DNA of 64,000 nt. Origin: Pseudoalteromonas marina (lineage in GTDB: Bacteria; Pseudomonadota; Gammaproteobacteria; Enterobacterales; Alteromonadaceae). The notes under the pieces are model-generated. The model did no database searches. It was not told where the DNA came from and saw only the letters and a list, made by a program, of their open reading frames with translations. Made by a program: the position numbers and the translations under genes. Location: the NCBI RefSeq assembly GCF_000238335.3, contig NZ_AHCB03000005.1:1302001-1366000 (forward strand). Reading direction: 5' to 3'. Positions 7,767 to 17,800 of this stretch are shown piece by piece (the stretch's first letter is position 1; every line of letters begins with the position of its first letter).

Positions 7767-9863
7767 ATGATAAGAAGATCGCTTTTTGTTAAAAACAAAA
7801 TCGCTATAGGTTTAGCAGCCGCTAGTTTAGCCCTAACTACAGCAAGTTCACAGGCTGTAACATTTGACGCCGGAGGGTTTGATATAACCTTCGATTCAAC
7901 TTTTTCTTACGGCCAAAGTATTCGTGTAGAAGATAGAGACTTTAGCTTAATAGGTAAAAGTAATAACCCTGCTTTTGATTGGACTGGTTACAACCCAGCC
8001 TTAAATACTATTTATTCTTCACAAGATGTTTGGGCACAGCCTGGGTCGTATTCAAATAATGGTGACGCAGGTAATCTTAACTTTGACAGCGGTGATTCAT
8101 TCTCCAAACTGTTAAAGGGAACACATGACCTTTCAATAAACAAAGATAACTACGGTCTATTTACTCGTTTTATGTACTTTTATGACTTTGCTTTGATGGA
8201 TGGTGACTTTGCCTATGCAAACCCTACATCAGGTCAAAGCGTAGATCCTTGTGATGATGAAGATACAAAAGAACAGAGCTGTGCAGACATTCGCCTACTT
8301 GATGCATTTGTTTGGGCTGATTTCGACTTAAACGACGGCAAAAACCCACTTTCAGTACGTCTTGGTCAACAAGTTGTTAACTGGGGTGAAAGCACGCTTA
8401 TATCTCATGGTATAAATGTTAACCCTGTAGATATCGATAGATTGAAAGCGCCAGGCGCTGAGCTTAAAGAAGCATTTATTCCTGTTGGTATGCTTTGGGC
8501 ATCATTGGGTATTACTGATAACATCACCCTAGAAGGTTTTTATCAGTACCAATGGCATGAGACTCGCTTGCCAGCTGCAGGTACTTATTTTTCTACCAAT
8601 GACTTTGCAGCAGAAAATGGTTACCAACAAAATGTTCAGCTAGGCTTTACGTCTAACCCTGATATAGATGTTGCATTTTTAACTGAAAGTTTAAATAACT
8701 TAACTGCAACCTATGCTCAAGTAGCTGCGGCTCAGGGTATTGATCCTACAAGTGCAGAAGGCCAAGCTTTACTAGCTAATATGTACCTAGCGCACCCAAC
8801 CAAGGTTGCACTTAAAGGTAAAGGTGGTAACGGTAAAACTGAACCAGATGATGGTGGTCAATATGGTTTACGATTAGGCATATTTTTACCCGAGTGGAAT
8901 GACACTGAAATTGCGCTTTACCACGTAAATTACCACAGCCGTCGTCCTCTTATTTCAGGGCGTGTATCTAATTTTTCTCAAGCTGCCATTGCACAAGATT
9001 TAGCAATGATTTCTACAACAGAAATCACTGATGATAATGTTGCTGACTTAGTTGCATTTTCTAAAGCTGAGAATGAATACCCTGAAGATATAAAACTTTA
9101 TGGTGTGAGCTTTAATACGACTATTGGCGAGACTGCGTTTGCAGGTGAATTTGCTTTTAGACAAGACGAGCCTCTGCAAATTGATGATGTAGAATTACTT
9201 TACACAGCAATGCCTGAACAGCTAGCTGTTGCTGGTATTCGTCCTGATTTTGCCGGTATTTCGCAAATGAGTATTGGTGATGCAATCAGTTCTGTAGGTC
9301 CAGGTGAAGTTGCAAAAGGTTATATTGAACGTGATACCTCACAAATTCAGTTTACTGCAACGCATTTATTTGGCCCGTCATTAGGAGCTGACAGTTGGGC
9401 TGTGGTAGGTGAAGTGGGCGCCGTTAAAATTCACGATATGCCAGATTACGATGAAATGCGTTTAAATGTGTCAGGTACTGGTCGAAGTGGTGTTATCACT
9501 GGCCCAGGTACAACAGATTACTCAACGTTGCATTTAGGTCTTTCAAATGGTCCTGAAGAAAAGTCGTTTGCAACGGGTTCATCGTGGGGTTACCGACTAA
9601 TTGCTAAGGGTGACTATTTTAACCTTTACAACGGTATCAACTTTTCACCTCGCTTTGTATTTTCACATGACGTAAATGGTAACACACCTGATCCGATGTT
9701 CTTGTTCATTGAAGATCGTAAGTCATTAGGTGCTACTATGAACTTTAACTACCAAAATGCGTGGTCACTTGACGTGAGCTACAACTCATTTTGGGGCGGT
9801 GGTGGTGTAAACACCTTCTCAGACCGCGATTACGTTTCTTTCAATTTAAAATATTCTATTTAG
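7767..9863 (+). CDS. DUF1302 family outer-membrane protein
   Basis: A predicted outer-membrane beta-barrel of the DUF1302 family, substrate unknown. From the ATG at 7767 it has a signal peptide of about 31 residues (basic RRSLFVKNK, hydrophobic core, SSQA then VTF), alternating aromatic strands throughout, and an amphipathic C-terminal strand ending FNLKYSI. The last residue is Ile rather than the usual Phe or Trp. The motif RLGQQVVNWGES near residue 205 is typical. The frame is open to 7665, but that start would bury the signal peptide; GGGGGGA just before 7767 decides the start (698 residues). The partner DUF1329 gene follows after 13 bp. Confidence 0.85.
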   Translation: MIRRSLFVKNKIAIGLAAASLALTTASSQAVTFDAGGFDITFDSTFSYGQSIRVEDRDFSLIGKSNNPAFDWTGYNPALNTIYSSQDVWAQPGSYSNNGDAGNLNFDSGDSFSKLLKGTHDLSINKDNYGLFTRFMYFYDFALMDGDFAYANPTSGQSVDPCDDEDTKEQSCADIRLLDAFVWADFDLNDGKNPLSVRLGQQVVNWGESTLISHGINVNPVDIDRLKAPGAELKEAFIPVGMLWASLGITDNITLEGFYQYQWHETRLPAAGTYFSTNDFAAENGYQQNVQLGFTSNPDIDVAFLTESLNNLTATYAQVAAAQGIDPTSAEGQALLANMYLAHPTKVALKGKGGNGKTEPDDGGQYGLRLGIFLPEWNDTEIALYHVNYHSRRPLISGRVSNFSQAAIAQDLAMISTTEITDDNVADLVAFSKAENEYPEDIKLYGVSFNTTIGETAFAGEFAFRQDEPLQIDDVELLYTAMPEQLAVAGIRPDFAGISQMSIGDAISSVGPGEVAKGYIERDTSQIQFTATHLFGPSLGADSWAVVGEVGAVKIHDMPDYDEMRLNVSGTGRSGVITGPGTTDYSTLHLGLSNGPEEKSFATGSSWGYRLIAKGDYFNLYNGINFSPRFVFSHDVNGNTPDPMFLFIEDRKSLGATMNFNYQNAWSLDVSYNSFWGGGGVNTFSDRDYVSFNLKYSI

Positions 9864-9876
9864 GGGTAACATTATT

Positions 9877-11241
9877 ATGCTTAAAAAACCTACCCTCATT
9901 GCAGCAGCTTTTGCTAGCTTGTTTGCAAGTAATGCTACTTTAGCAAAACTATCAGCTGAAGAAGTAGCGCGTTTAGGTCAAGATTTAACGCCAATGGGCG
10001 CCGAAAAAGCAGGTAACGCTGACGGCTCAATTCCAGCATGGAACAATGGTATTACTGCAGCTCCTGCAGGGTACGAAGTTGGCATGCATCACCTAGACCC
10101 TTTTTCAAGTGATAAAGTGCTTTTCACTATTGATAAATCAAACATCGATAAATATAAAGCTAACTTGAGCCCAGGCCAAATTGCTTTGTTTGAAGCGTAT
10201 CCAGACACATTCAAAATGCCAGTGTATGAGACACGCCGTTCGGCCTCATATCCTCAGTTTGTTTATGATGCAACTAAAGAGTTTGCGCCTACTGCCGAAT
10301 TGATTGAAGGCGGAAACGGAATTAAAAATACGGCTATTGGTATTCCATTTCCTATCCCTAAAACAGGTTTAGAAGCAATTTGGAACCATTTATTACGTTT
10401 TAGAGGTGAGTCAATCGAACGTTTTGGTGGACAAGCTGCACCTACAGCATCTGGTTCTTACAACTATGTTGGTTTTGATGAACAGCTACTTGTTAAATAT
10501 TCTGATCCAAGTGCTACACCTGCCGAGCTGCAAGACTCAAACATATTGTTTAAGTTTAAACAGAGTGTTACTCAACCGGCACGTCTTGCGGGTACTGCAT
10601 TACTAGTACATGAAACAATGGACCAAATATTAACGCCACGCCAAGCATGGACATATAATTCTGGTCAGCGTCGTGTTCGCCGTGCACCAAACGTTGCTTA
10701 TGACGCACCGGGTACTGCAGCAGATAGCTTACGTACTACTGATGACTTTGATATGTTCAATGGCTCACCAAACCGTTACAACTGGACGCTTAAAGGTAAG
10801 CAAGAGCTTTATGTTCCATATAATAGCTACAAGCTCCACAGTGACAAGCTAGAGTATGATGACATTTTAAAGCCTGGCCACATCAATCCTGAGCATACTC
10901 GTTATGAAAAGCACCGTGTTTGGGTAGTAGAGGCAAACCTCAAAGATGATACGCGTCACATTTATAAAAAACGTGTGTTTTATATAGATGAAGATAGCTG
11001 GCAAGTAACGGTAACAGACATTTACGATAACCGTGATCAGCTTTACCGTGTAGCAATGGCTTACGGTCTTAACTACTACGAAGTACCTACTCAGTGGAGT
11101 ACGTTAGAAGTTTATCATGATTTGAATTCACGTCGTTATTTAGCTATAGGATTAGATAACCAAGAAAAAATGTACGATTTTTCAAAATCATTTAATGATA
11201 ATGAATTTACATCTAGCGCATTACGTCGCGCAGGTAGATAA
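9877..11241 (+). CDS. DUF1329 family periplasmic protein
   Basis: A 454-residue DUF1329 protein with a clear Sec signal peptide (MLKKPTLIAAAFASLF, cleavage near NATLA, residue 23), so periplasmic or attached to the outer membrane. No lipobox cysteine and no membrane segment in the mature part. DUF1329 proteins are nearly always encoded beside DUF1302 barrels and I recall them as LolA/LolB-like in fold, which would suit carrying a hydrophobic ligand. That function is inference. It shares a transcript with the DUF1302 gene and ends in a strong terminator. Confidence 0.85.
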   Translation: MLKKPTLIAAAFASLFASNATLAKLSAEEVARLGQDLTPMGAEKAGNADGSIPAWNNGITAAPAGYEVGMHHLDPFSSDKVLFTIDKSNIDKYKANLSPGQIALFEAYPDTFKMPVYETRRSASYPQFVYDATKEFAPTAELIEGGNGIKNTAIGIPFPIPKTGLEAIWNHLLRFRGESIERFGGQAAPTASGSYNYVGFDEQLLVKYSDPSATPAELQDSNILFKFKQSVTQPARLAGTALLVHETMDQILTPRQAWTYNSGQRRVRRAPNVAYDAPGTAADSLRTTDDFDMFNGSPNRYNWTLKGKQELYVPYNSYKLHSDKLEYDDILKPGHINPEHTRYEKHRVWVVEANLKDDTRHIYKKRVFYIDEDSWQVTVTDIYDNRDQLYRVAMAYGLNYYEVPTQWSTLEVYHDLNSRRYLAIGLDNQEKMYDFSKSFNDNEFTSSALRRAGR

Positions 11242-11250
11242 ATTAAAACT

Positions 11251-11282
11251 AGGCACCTAAGTTTAAGTTAGGTGCCTTTTTC
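11251..11282 (+). terminator. intrinsic terminator after DUF1329
   Basis: A perfect 10-bp stem (AGGCACCTAA with TTAGGTGCCT) and 7-nt loop is followed by TTTTTCCTTT. It separates the DUF1302-DUF1329 pair from the YCF48-RND pair. Confidence 0.9.
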
Positions 11283-11369
11283 CTTTCTCATCGCGTTTGT
11301 CTTTCAACGCAAAAACTTTCCTCGTTTACAAAGACAAACACTCCTTTCAGTTCAAGGCGATTAAAATTT

Positions 11370-12365
11370 ATGAAGTATTTGGTATGTGCCAGCCTGATTA
11401 TAAGCGGTGCGAGTTTTGCTCAAGATACACCAAAAAACGCAATTAGTGCGCCTAATGCACAAAAAACACTATTAACCGATATTATCAATACAGGCAATGA
11501 ATTAGTTGCTGTAGGTAAACATGGCACAGTTATAAAAAGTACAAATGGTGAAACGTGGCAACAAGCAGAACTAGTGCCTACACAAGTGTTATTAACCGCT
11601 GTTGATTTTAGTGATGAAAAAAACGGTTGGGCATGTGGGCACGATGCCACAATTATTAACACTGTTGATGGTGGCAATAATTGGCAATTACAACAGGCTA
11701 AGCCTTCTTTAGATAAGCCGTGTTTAGATATTCTATTTAAAGATAAATTAGAAGGTTTTGCAGTGGGTGCATATGGCATGTTTTACCATACCACCGATGG
11801 TGGTAAACAATGGGAAAAACGATTTTTAGATTCTCTATTGTTCAGTGAAGACAGAGATTATTTAAACGACTTAAAAGACAATGATCCTGAAGGATACGAG
11901 GCCGAAACAGCATCAATCCTGCCACATTTTAATCGAATTGAACAAACTTCTGAAGGCTTAATGCTTGTTGGTGAGATGGGCTTACTAGCGAGAAGCACAG
12001 ATAATGGTAAAACTTGGCTGCGTCTTGAAGAAATATACCCAGGTTCTTTCTTCGCTTTTAATTCAGATAATTCTCAAGAGGTAGTCGCAGGGCTTAGAGG
12101 TAATGTTTTCAGCAAGCAGCGTGATGAAGAAGAGTGGCTTCACCTTGAAAGTACTAAAGCTGCTACTGTAAACAGCATTATTAATTACAATAACAAACAG
12201 TGGTTAATGTTAGCAAATAGCGGGGTGATTTTTCACTTACAGGATGGGTTATTAACTCATGAGCAACTTGCCGATGGGAAAGCGATACTTGATGGTGTGA
12301 TTAAAAATAACAAATTGGTAATGGCTACTGAAGATGGCATTAAAGTGAAGGAGTTGACCCCTTAA
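11370..12365 (+). CDS. YCF48-like beta-propeller protein, secreted
   Basis: A 331-residue periplasmic protein with a Sec signal peptide (cleavage after GASFA, about residue 17). At least four BNR/YCF48-type repeats are visible, each VG-x-x-G then S/T-x-D/N-G-G/K-x-x-W, near residues 48, 90, 132 and 200, consistent with a beta-propeller. Its plant and cyanobacterial relative assists photosystem II assembly; that role cannot apply here. Its stop overlaps the transporter's ATG by one base (TAATG), which suggests a stable partnership, perhaps as a periplasmic assembly or adaptor factor. The upstream AAGGCG at 11354-11359 is a modest ribosome binding site. Confidence 0.8.
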   Translation: MKYLVCASLIISGASFAQDTPKNAISAPNAQKTLLTDIINTGNELVAVGKHGTVIKSTNGETWQQAELVPTQVLLTAVDFSDEKNGWACGHDATIINTVDGGNNWQLQQAKPSLDKPCLDILFKDKLEGFAVGAYGMFYHTTDGGKQWEKRFLDSLLFSEDRDYLNDLKDNDPEGYEAETASILPHFNRIEQTSEGLMLVGEMGLLARSTDNGKTWLRLEEIYPGSFFAFNSDNSQEVVAGLRGNVFSKQRDEEEWLHLESTKAATVNSIINYNNKQWLMLANSGVIFHLQDGLLTHEQLADGKAILDGVIKNNKLVMATEDGIKVKELTP

Positions 12366-14686
12366 TGCATACTATTTTAGATTTTATAGAAAAAGCGATT
12401 TTTAGACATCGCTTAGTTGTGCTTATAAGTTTTGCAATTATTACTTGTTTGCTTATTTTTAAAGCCACGCACATTCAACTAGACGCTTCATTTAATAAAA
12501 ATATCCCTTTAAATCACGAATACATGAAAGTGTATACCAAGCATGAAAAGCAGTTTGGTGGTGCAAATAGTATTTTAATTTCAGTGTGTGATGACAGTGG
12601 TAACATATTCAATCCAGAATTTTTTACTCAGTTAAAAGCTGTTCATGATCAGCTTTATTTTATACCGGGTGTAAACAGACCACTCGTAAACTCTATATTT
12701 GCTCCTAGCGCTCGATTTGTCGAAGTAGTTGAGGATGGTTTTGCCGGAGGCCCAATTATTCCTGCAAACTTTAAGGCTAACGAACGTGGCTTAGCCGTTG
12801 TTAAAGAAAATATAGAAAAAGCAAAAGTTGTTGGTCGTATGATTGCAAGCGACTATTCGTGTGCAATGGTAACAGCGCAATTATTAGAAACTGACCCACA
12901 AACGCAAGAAAAGTTAGACACGTTAGCCTTTGCAGAAAAGCTCGAATCAGAGTTAAGAGAGCCTCTGAGTACCGATAAAGTAAGTATTCATATTATCGGT
13001 TTTGCAAAGATGGCTGGTGATATTGCAGAAGGGGCTAAAGGCGTTGTGTTATTTTTTGCAATTGCCATAGCCTTCACATTTATTATGGTTTGGCTGTTCT
13101 GTGGAAGCTTAAAGCTTACAATCTTACCCATTGCATGCTCGATCATTGCGGTTGCATGGCAGTTAGGGTTGCTTTCAAGCCTTGGCTTTGGACTTGATCC
13201 AATGTCGATATTAGTTCCATTTTTAGTATTTGCTATTGGTGTGAGCCATGGCGTACAAATGATAAACGCGATAGGTAAAAAAGTAAGCGAAGGGAAAAGT
13301 ACGAGAGTTTGCTGTCAATCAAGTTTTAGAGCGCTTTTAATTCCAGGTGGTATTGCTCTTTTATCAGACACTGTTGGCTTTTTAACTTTGTTGACGATTG
13401 ATATAGGTATTATCCGTGAGCTTGCAATTACGGCTAGCTTAGGTGTTGCGGTTATTATTTTTACTAACTTAATTTTATTGCCTGTTTGGGCTTCATACAT
13501 GCAATTTGAAAATAGCATTCATATTCAATCAGGTGACGCAAACAAGCCAAATATGCTTGATAAAATTAGGGATTTATTAGTAAAAGCAACCGATCCTAAA
13601 GTAGCTAAAATCATTATTGGCTTTACGCTTGTTTTATTTGCTTTAGGTTACTGGCAAGCTGATAAAATGCGGATAGGTGATTTGCATGCAGGCGCGCCGT
13701 CACTTCATCAAGATGCTCGCTATAACCAGGATACTTTTTTAATATCGGACAGATACACTATTTCGTCAGATATTTTAAAAGTGATAGTTGAAGCTTACCC
13801 AGCAGCATGTACAGAATATGATGTAATGGAGCGCATTAGCCGTTTTCAATACAAAGTTGAAAATGTTGCAGGTGTTCAATCTGCAGTTAGTTTAAGTTCG
13901 GTAGCTCAGTCTGTTAATGCGGGTTACAACGAAGGTAATTTAAAATGGCAGAGCTTGCCGCGTAATTCGGCTTCATTAGTGCAGTCTACAGCACGTGTTG
14001 AAACAAGCACGGGTTTACTTAACGGTGATTGTTCTGTGATGCCTGTTATTATCTTTTTAGATGATCATAAAGCGCAGACAATCGACCGCGTTATTGCAAG
14101 CGTTAAACAGTTCGCAAATGAAGAAGGGACAGAAAAGCTTGCCTTTAAATTAGCGTCTGGTCCTGTCGGCGTAATGGCCGCTACAAACGAGTCAGTGTCT
14201 GAGGCTCAAATACCAATGATGCTATATGTATACGGTGCTGTTATTGCATTATGCTTACTGAGTTTTAGAAGCGTAAAAGCGACTATTGCTGTGGTGTTAC
14301 CGCTTTATATAGTATCAACGCTTGCACAAGCGTTAATGGTACAGCTAGAAATTGGCTTAACAGTATCAACTTTACCTGTTATTGCCCTAGGGGTAGGTAT
14401 TGGTGTGGATTACGGTATTTATATACTTTCGTCGATGATGGGGCAGCTTAAACAAAATGTACCATTGTCGATTGCTTATCGTAATGCACTCATTGAACGC
14501 GGTAGTGCGGTACTATTTACCGGTATTACTCTCGCTATTGGTGTAAGCACATGGATTTTTTCAGATTTGAAATTCCAAGTTGATATGGGAATACTTCTAA
14601 CCTTCATGTTTTTAGTGAATATGTTAGGTGCAGTGCTGTTATTACCTGCAATTGGAAGTCTTCTGTGGACCGACCAGAAAAAATAA
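12365..14686 (+). CDS. RND/MMPL superfamily transporter
   Basis: A 773-residue inner-membrane transporter with the two-fold RND layout: TM1 about 15-35, first periplasmic loop about 36-215, TM2-6 about 222-375, TM7 about 412-432, second loop about 433-620, TM8-12 about 622-770. It belongs to the COG1033 'predicted exporters of the RND superfamily' type (MMPL domains), smaller than AcrB and akin to lipid and hopanoid exporters. The second half has GVGIGVDYG (D near 682), as expected for proton coupling. The matching first-half position reads GVSHG (H near 293). No tripartite membrane-fusion partner or TolC is nearby. Direction and cargo are unknown. Confidence 0.88.
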   Translation: MHTILDFIEKAIFRHRLVVLISFAIITCLLIFKATHIQLDASFNKNIPLNHEYMKVYTKHEKQFGGANSILISVCDDSGNIFNPEFFTQLKAVHDQLYFIPGVNRPLVNSIFAPSARFVEVVEDGFAGGPIIPANFKANERGLAVVKENIEKAKVVGRMIASDYSCAMVTAQLLETDPQTQEKLDTLAFAEKLESELREPLSTDKVSIHIIGFAKMAGDIAEGAKGVVLFFAIAIAFTFIMVWLFCGSLKLTILPIACSIIAVAWQLGLLSSLGFGLDPMSILVPFLVFAIGVSHGVQMINAIGKKVSEGKSTRVCCQSSFRALLIPGGIALLSDTVGFLTLLTIDIGIIRELAITASLGVAVIIFTNLILLPVWASYMQFENSIHIQSGDANKPNMLDKIRDLLVKATDPKVAKIIIGFTLVLFALGYWQADKMRIGDLHAGAPSLHQDARYNQDTFLISDRYTISSDILKVIVEAYPAACTEYDVMERISRFQYKVENVAGVQSAVSLSSVAQSVNAGYNEGNLKWQSLPRNSASLVQSTARVETSTGLLNGDCSVMPVIIFLDDHKAQTIDRVIASVKQFANEEGTEKLAFKLASGPVGVMAATNESVSEAQIPMMLYVYGAVIALCLLSFRSVKATIAVVLPLYIVSTLAQALMVQLEIGLTVSTLPVIALGVGIGVDYGIYILSSMMGQLKQNVPLSIAYRNALIERGSAVLFTGITLAIGVSTWIFSDLKFQVDMGILLTFMFLVNMLGAVLLLPAIGSLLWTDQKK

Positions 14687-14705
14687 TGTGAATAATATTG
14701 CTCCT

Positions 14706-14727
14706 AAATGGCCACTATTGGCCATTT
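14706..14727 (+). terminator. weak intrinsic terminator after the RND gene
   Basis: A perfect 9-bp stem (AAATGGCCA with TGGCCATTT) closes a CTAT loop 20 bp after the stop. The downstream T-tract is poor (ATATCTAT), so termination may be partial. Confidence 0.55.
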
Positions 14728-14894
14728 ATATCTATAATTTGTGAATAGATGACCAAATAGCTGAAAAGCTTGAAATGTTTTCATCGAAAAAGCTGTTTAT
14801 TAGCTGTAAAAGGGTTAGAATTTATCTGACTCCACACTAATAAATGGCTGTACAAATTCCTGCTCTTGAGCAGTAATAGATTAAGGAACATACA

Positions 14895-17800
14895 ATGACA
14901 CGAAATGAAGGCCAAGCCTCGGTTATCCTAGATAATGTCTGTAAGCTTATCCAGAAAAAAGTTCACGCTGATAATGTGTTACTCGTTGAGAAATTCGCCA
15001 AAGCCTTGTACAGCAATATGTCTAAAGAGGATTTGGCAAATCGAAACGACAGTGACTTATACGGTGCTGCACTCAGCCTTTGGAATTCGCTAGAAAAAAA
15101 TACTACTGACGACGCCGTTATTCGCGTTTTCAATCCCGAAGTGGCAAAAGATGGCTGGCAGTCATCACATACCATCGTAGAAATTATTGCTAAAGATATG
15201 CCGTTTTTAGTTGATTCTGTTCGTATGGCCATGACTCGTGAAAATATCGCCTCTCACTTATTACTTCATAGCCCACTTAAAATTCAACGCGATGACAGCG
15301 CTAAAATCTCAGGTTTATCTAATTTAAAAGCAGAGCAAGAATCTACATCTACAAAAACAGTTTTTTTCATAGAAATTGATCGCCAAACAGATTCGTCTGC
15401 CATTGAGTCTTTCAAAAAAGAATTAGAATCCGTACTTGTTGATGTGTCTGTAGCTGTTGAAGACTGGCAGCCAATAAGAAAAAAACTAATTGAAGTAAGT
15501 AAAGAGCTACCTAAGCGCCGCCACGGCAAAAATAGAAGTGAAGTGGCAGAAACCGTTGAATTTTTAGATTGGCTAGTTAGCGATAATTTCACCCTTATGG
15601 GCTATCGTGAATACGAGTTAAGTCCTGTTCAGGGGGACTATCAGCTTAAAGGTAAAATGGATACAAGTTTAGGGTTGTTAAAAAACTCTACTGAAGAGCA
15701 TACTCGCTTGCTTTCTGAGTTACCTGAGGTGGCTCGCCAGGAAGCACGCAGCAGTAATTTATTGATCCTAACTAAAACTAATTCACAGTCTCGTGTTCAT
15801 CGTCCCGCTTATATTGATTACGTTGGTGTAAAACGTTTTGATGATGAAGGGAATGTTATTGGTGAAGACCGTTTTATTGGTTTATTTTCATCTAATTTTT
15901 ATAATAATAGTGCTGCTGATGTTCCTGTTTTAAAAAGCAAAATTACTCGCATAATGGATATGTGTGATTTTGCAAAAGGCACACACGCTTACAAAGCGGT
16001 ATTAAATATTTTAGAAACTTACCCGCGTGATGAGTTAGTACAAGCACGCGAAAATGAGTTACTTGAAGTTGCAACCGGTGTATTACAAGTGCAAGAGCGT
16101 GATATGTGTCGCTTATTTGTGCGAAAAGATGCCTATGGTCGCTTTTTCTCTTGTATGGTTTATGTTCCTCGCGAGCGCTACAACACAGCCCTGCGCAGGG
16201 AAACTCAAGATATTTTAGGCAATGCATTTAATTCTGACGAAAAAGTCGAATTTACCACTTACTTCTCCGAGTCAACACTAGCACGTACTCATTACACTGT
16301 TCGTGTGACTGACAACAATATCGAATTTAATGTGAAAGACATCGAAAATAATTTAATAGAAGCTGCCCGTACTTGGGAAGACAAACTACAATCTGCGCTT
16401 TTAGAGTCTGCAGGTGAAGCGCGTGGAAATGATTTAAACCGTAAATATTGTAACGCGTTTGCCCGTTCATACAAAGATGAAGTGTTACCGAGTGCCGCAG
16501 TAGTTGATATTGAAAAACTAGAGCTATTAAGTGAAGAAAACAAACTTGAGATGCTTTTTTATCGCCCTCAAGAAGAGGCGAATACAAATATTGTCCGTTT
16601 GAGCTTATTTCATAAAGATGAGCCAATTCATTTATCAGATGTAATGCCAATGCTAGAAAACTTTGGTTTACGTGTAATAGGTGAAACACCTTATTCGGTT
16701 AAAACTAGTGATGGCCGAATTAATTGGATTATGGATTTCTCTATGCTGATTGCCAGTAAAGGGATGGATGATTTTGATAAGGTGTCTGCTCGTTTTCGTG
16801 CGGCTTTAACCAATGTATGGAATAACCGTTTAGAAAATGACGGTTTTAACCGTTTAGTGCTAATGGGCGGCTTAACGGGTCGTGAAGCCTCTATTTTGCG
16901 TGCTTATGCTAAATACATGCGCCAAATTGGTGTTACTTTTTCTCAAACATATATTGAAAGTACGTTTGCTAACTACCCACATATTGCGTCTCAAATCGTT
17001 AACTTATTCGCTAAACGCTTTTCTGTGAAGAGCCCTGCGAGTTCTAAAACATTGGACAAGTTAATAGCACAAATTTACCTTGAGCTTGAAAACGTAGCCA
17101 ATCTTGATGATGACCGCATTATACGTTTATACGTAGATATGATTGTGGCTACGCTGCGCACTAACTACTACCAAAAAGACGCTCAGAACCAGTTTAAATC
17201 ATACGTATCATTTAAAATACAACCTAGTTTGATCCCTGACGTACCGTTACCGCTACCTGCTTTTGAAATATTTGTTTATTCGCCTCGTGTTGAAGGCGTA
17301 CATTTACGCTTTGGTAAGGTAGCTCGCGGTGGCTTACGTTGGTCGGACCGTCGTGAAGACTTCCGAACAGAGGTTTTGGGATTAGTTAAAGCGCAACAAG
17401 TTAAAAACACTGTAATTGTACCTGTTGGCTCTAAAGGTGGATTTGTATGTAAGCAGCTACCATCAGAGCGCGATGCTTTTATTAAAGAAGGCCAAGAGTG
17501 TTATAAAATATTTATTAGAGGTTTATTAGATATCACTGACAATATTGCACGTGGTGAAATAGTGCCAGCAAGTAATGTTGTTCGTCATGATGAAGATGAT
17601 GCGTATTTAGTAGTGGCTGCTGATAAAGGAACAGCAACGTTTTCTGATATAGCTAACGGTATTGCAAATGAGTACAACTTTTGGCTTGGTGATGCCTTTG
17701 CATCGGGTGGTTCTGTAGGTTACGACCATAAAAAAATGGGTATAACCGCTAAAGGTGCATGGGAGTCTGTTAAGCGTCACTTCCGTGAGATGGATATTGA

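Noticed and set aside
14844..14876. Ten-codon ORF MAVQIPALEQ in the NAD-GDH leader
   Set aside because: No ribosome binding site precedes it and it does not overlap the gdhB start. ORFs of this size are common by chance. A 6-bp hairpin (14860-14873) overlaps its end but gives no clear mechanism.
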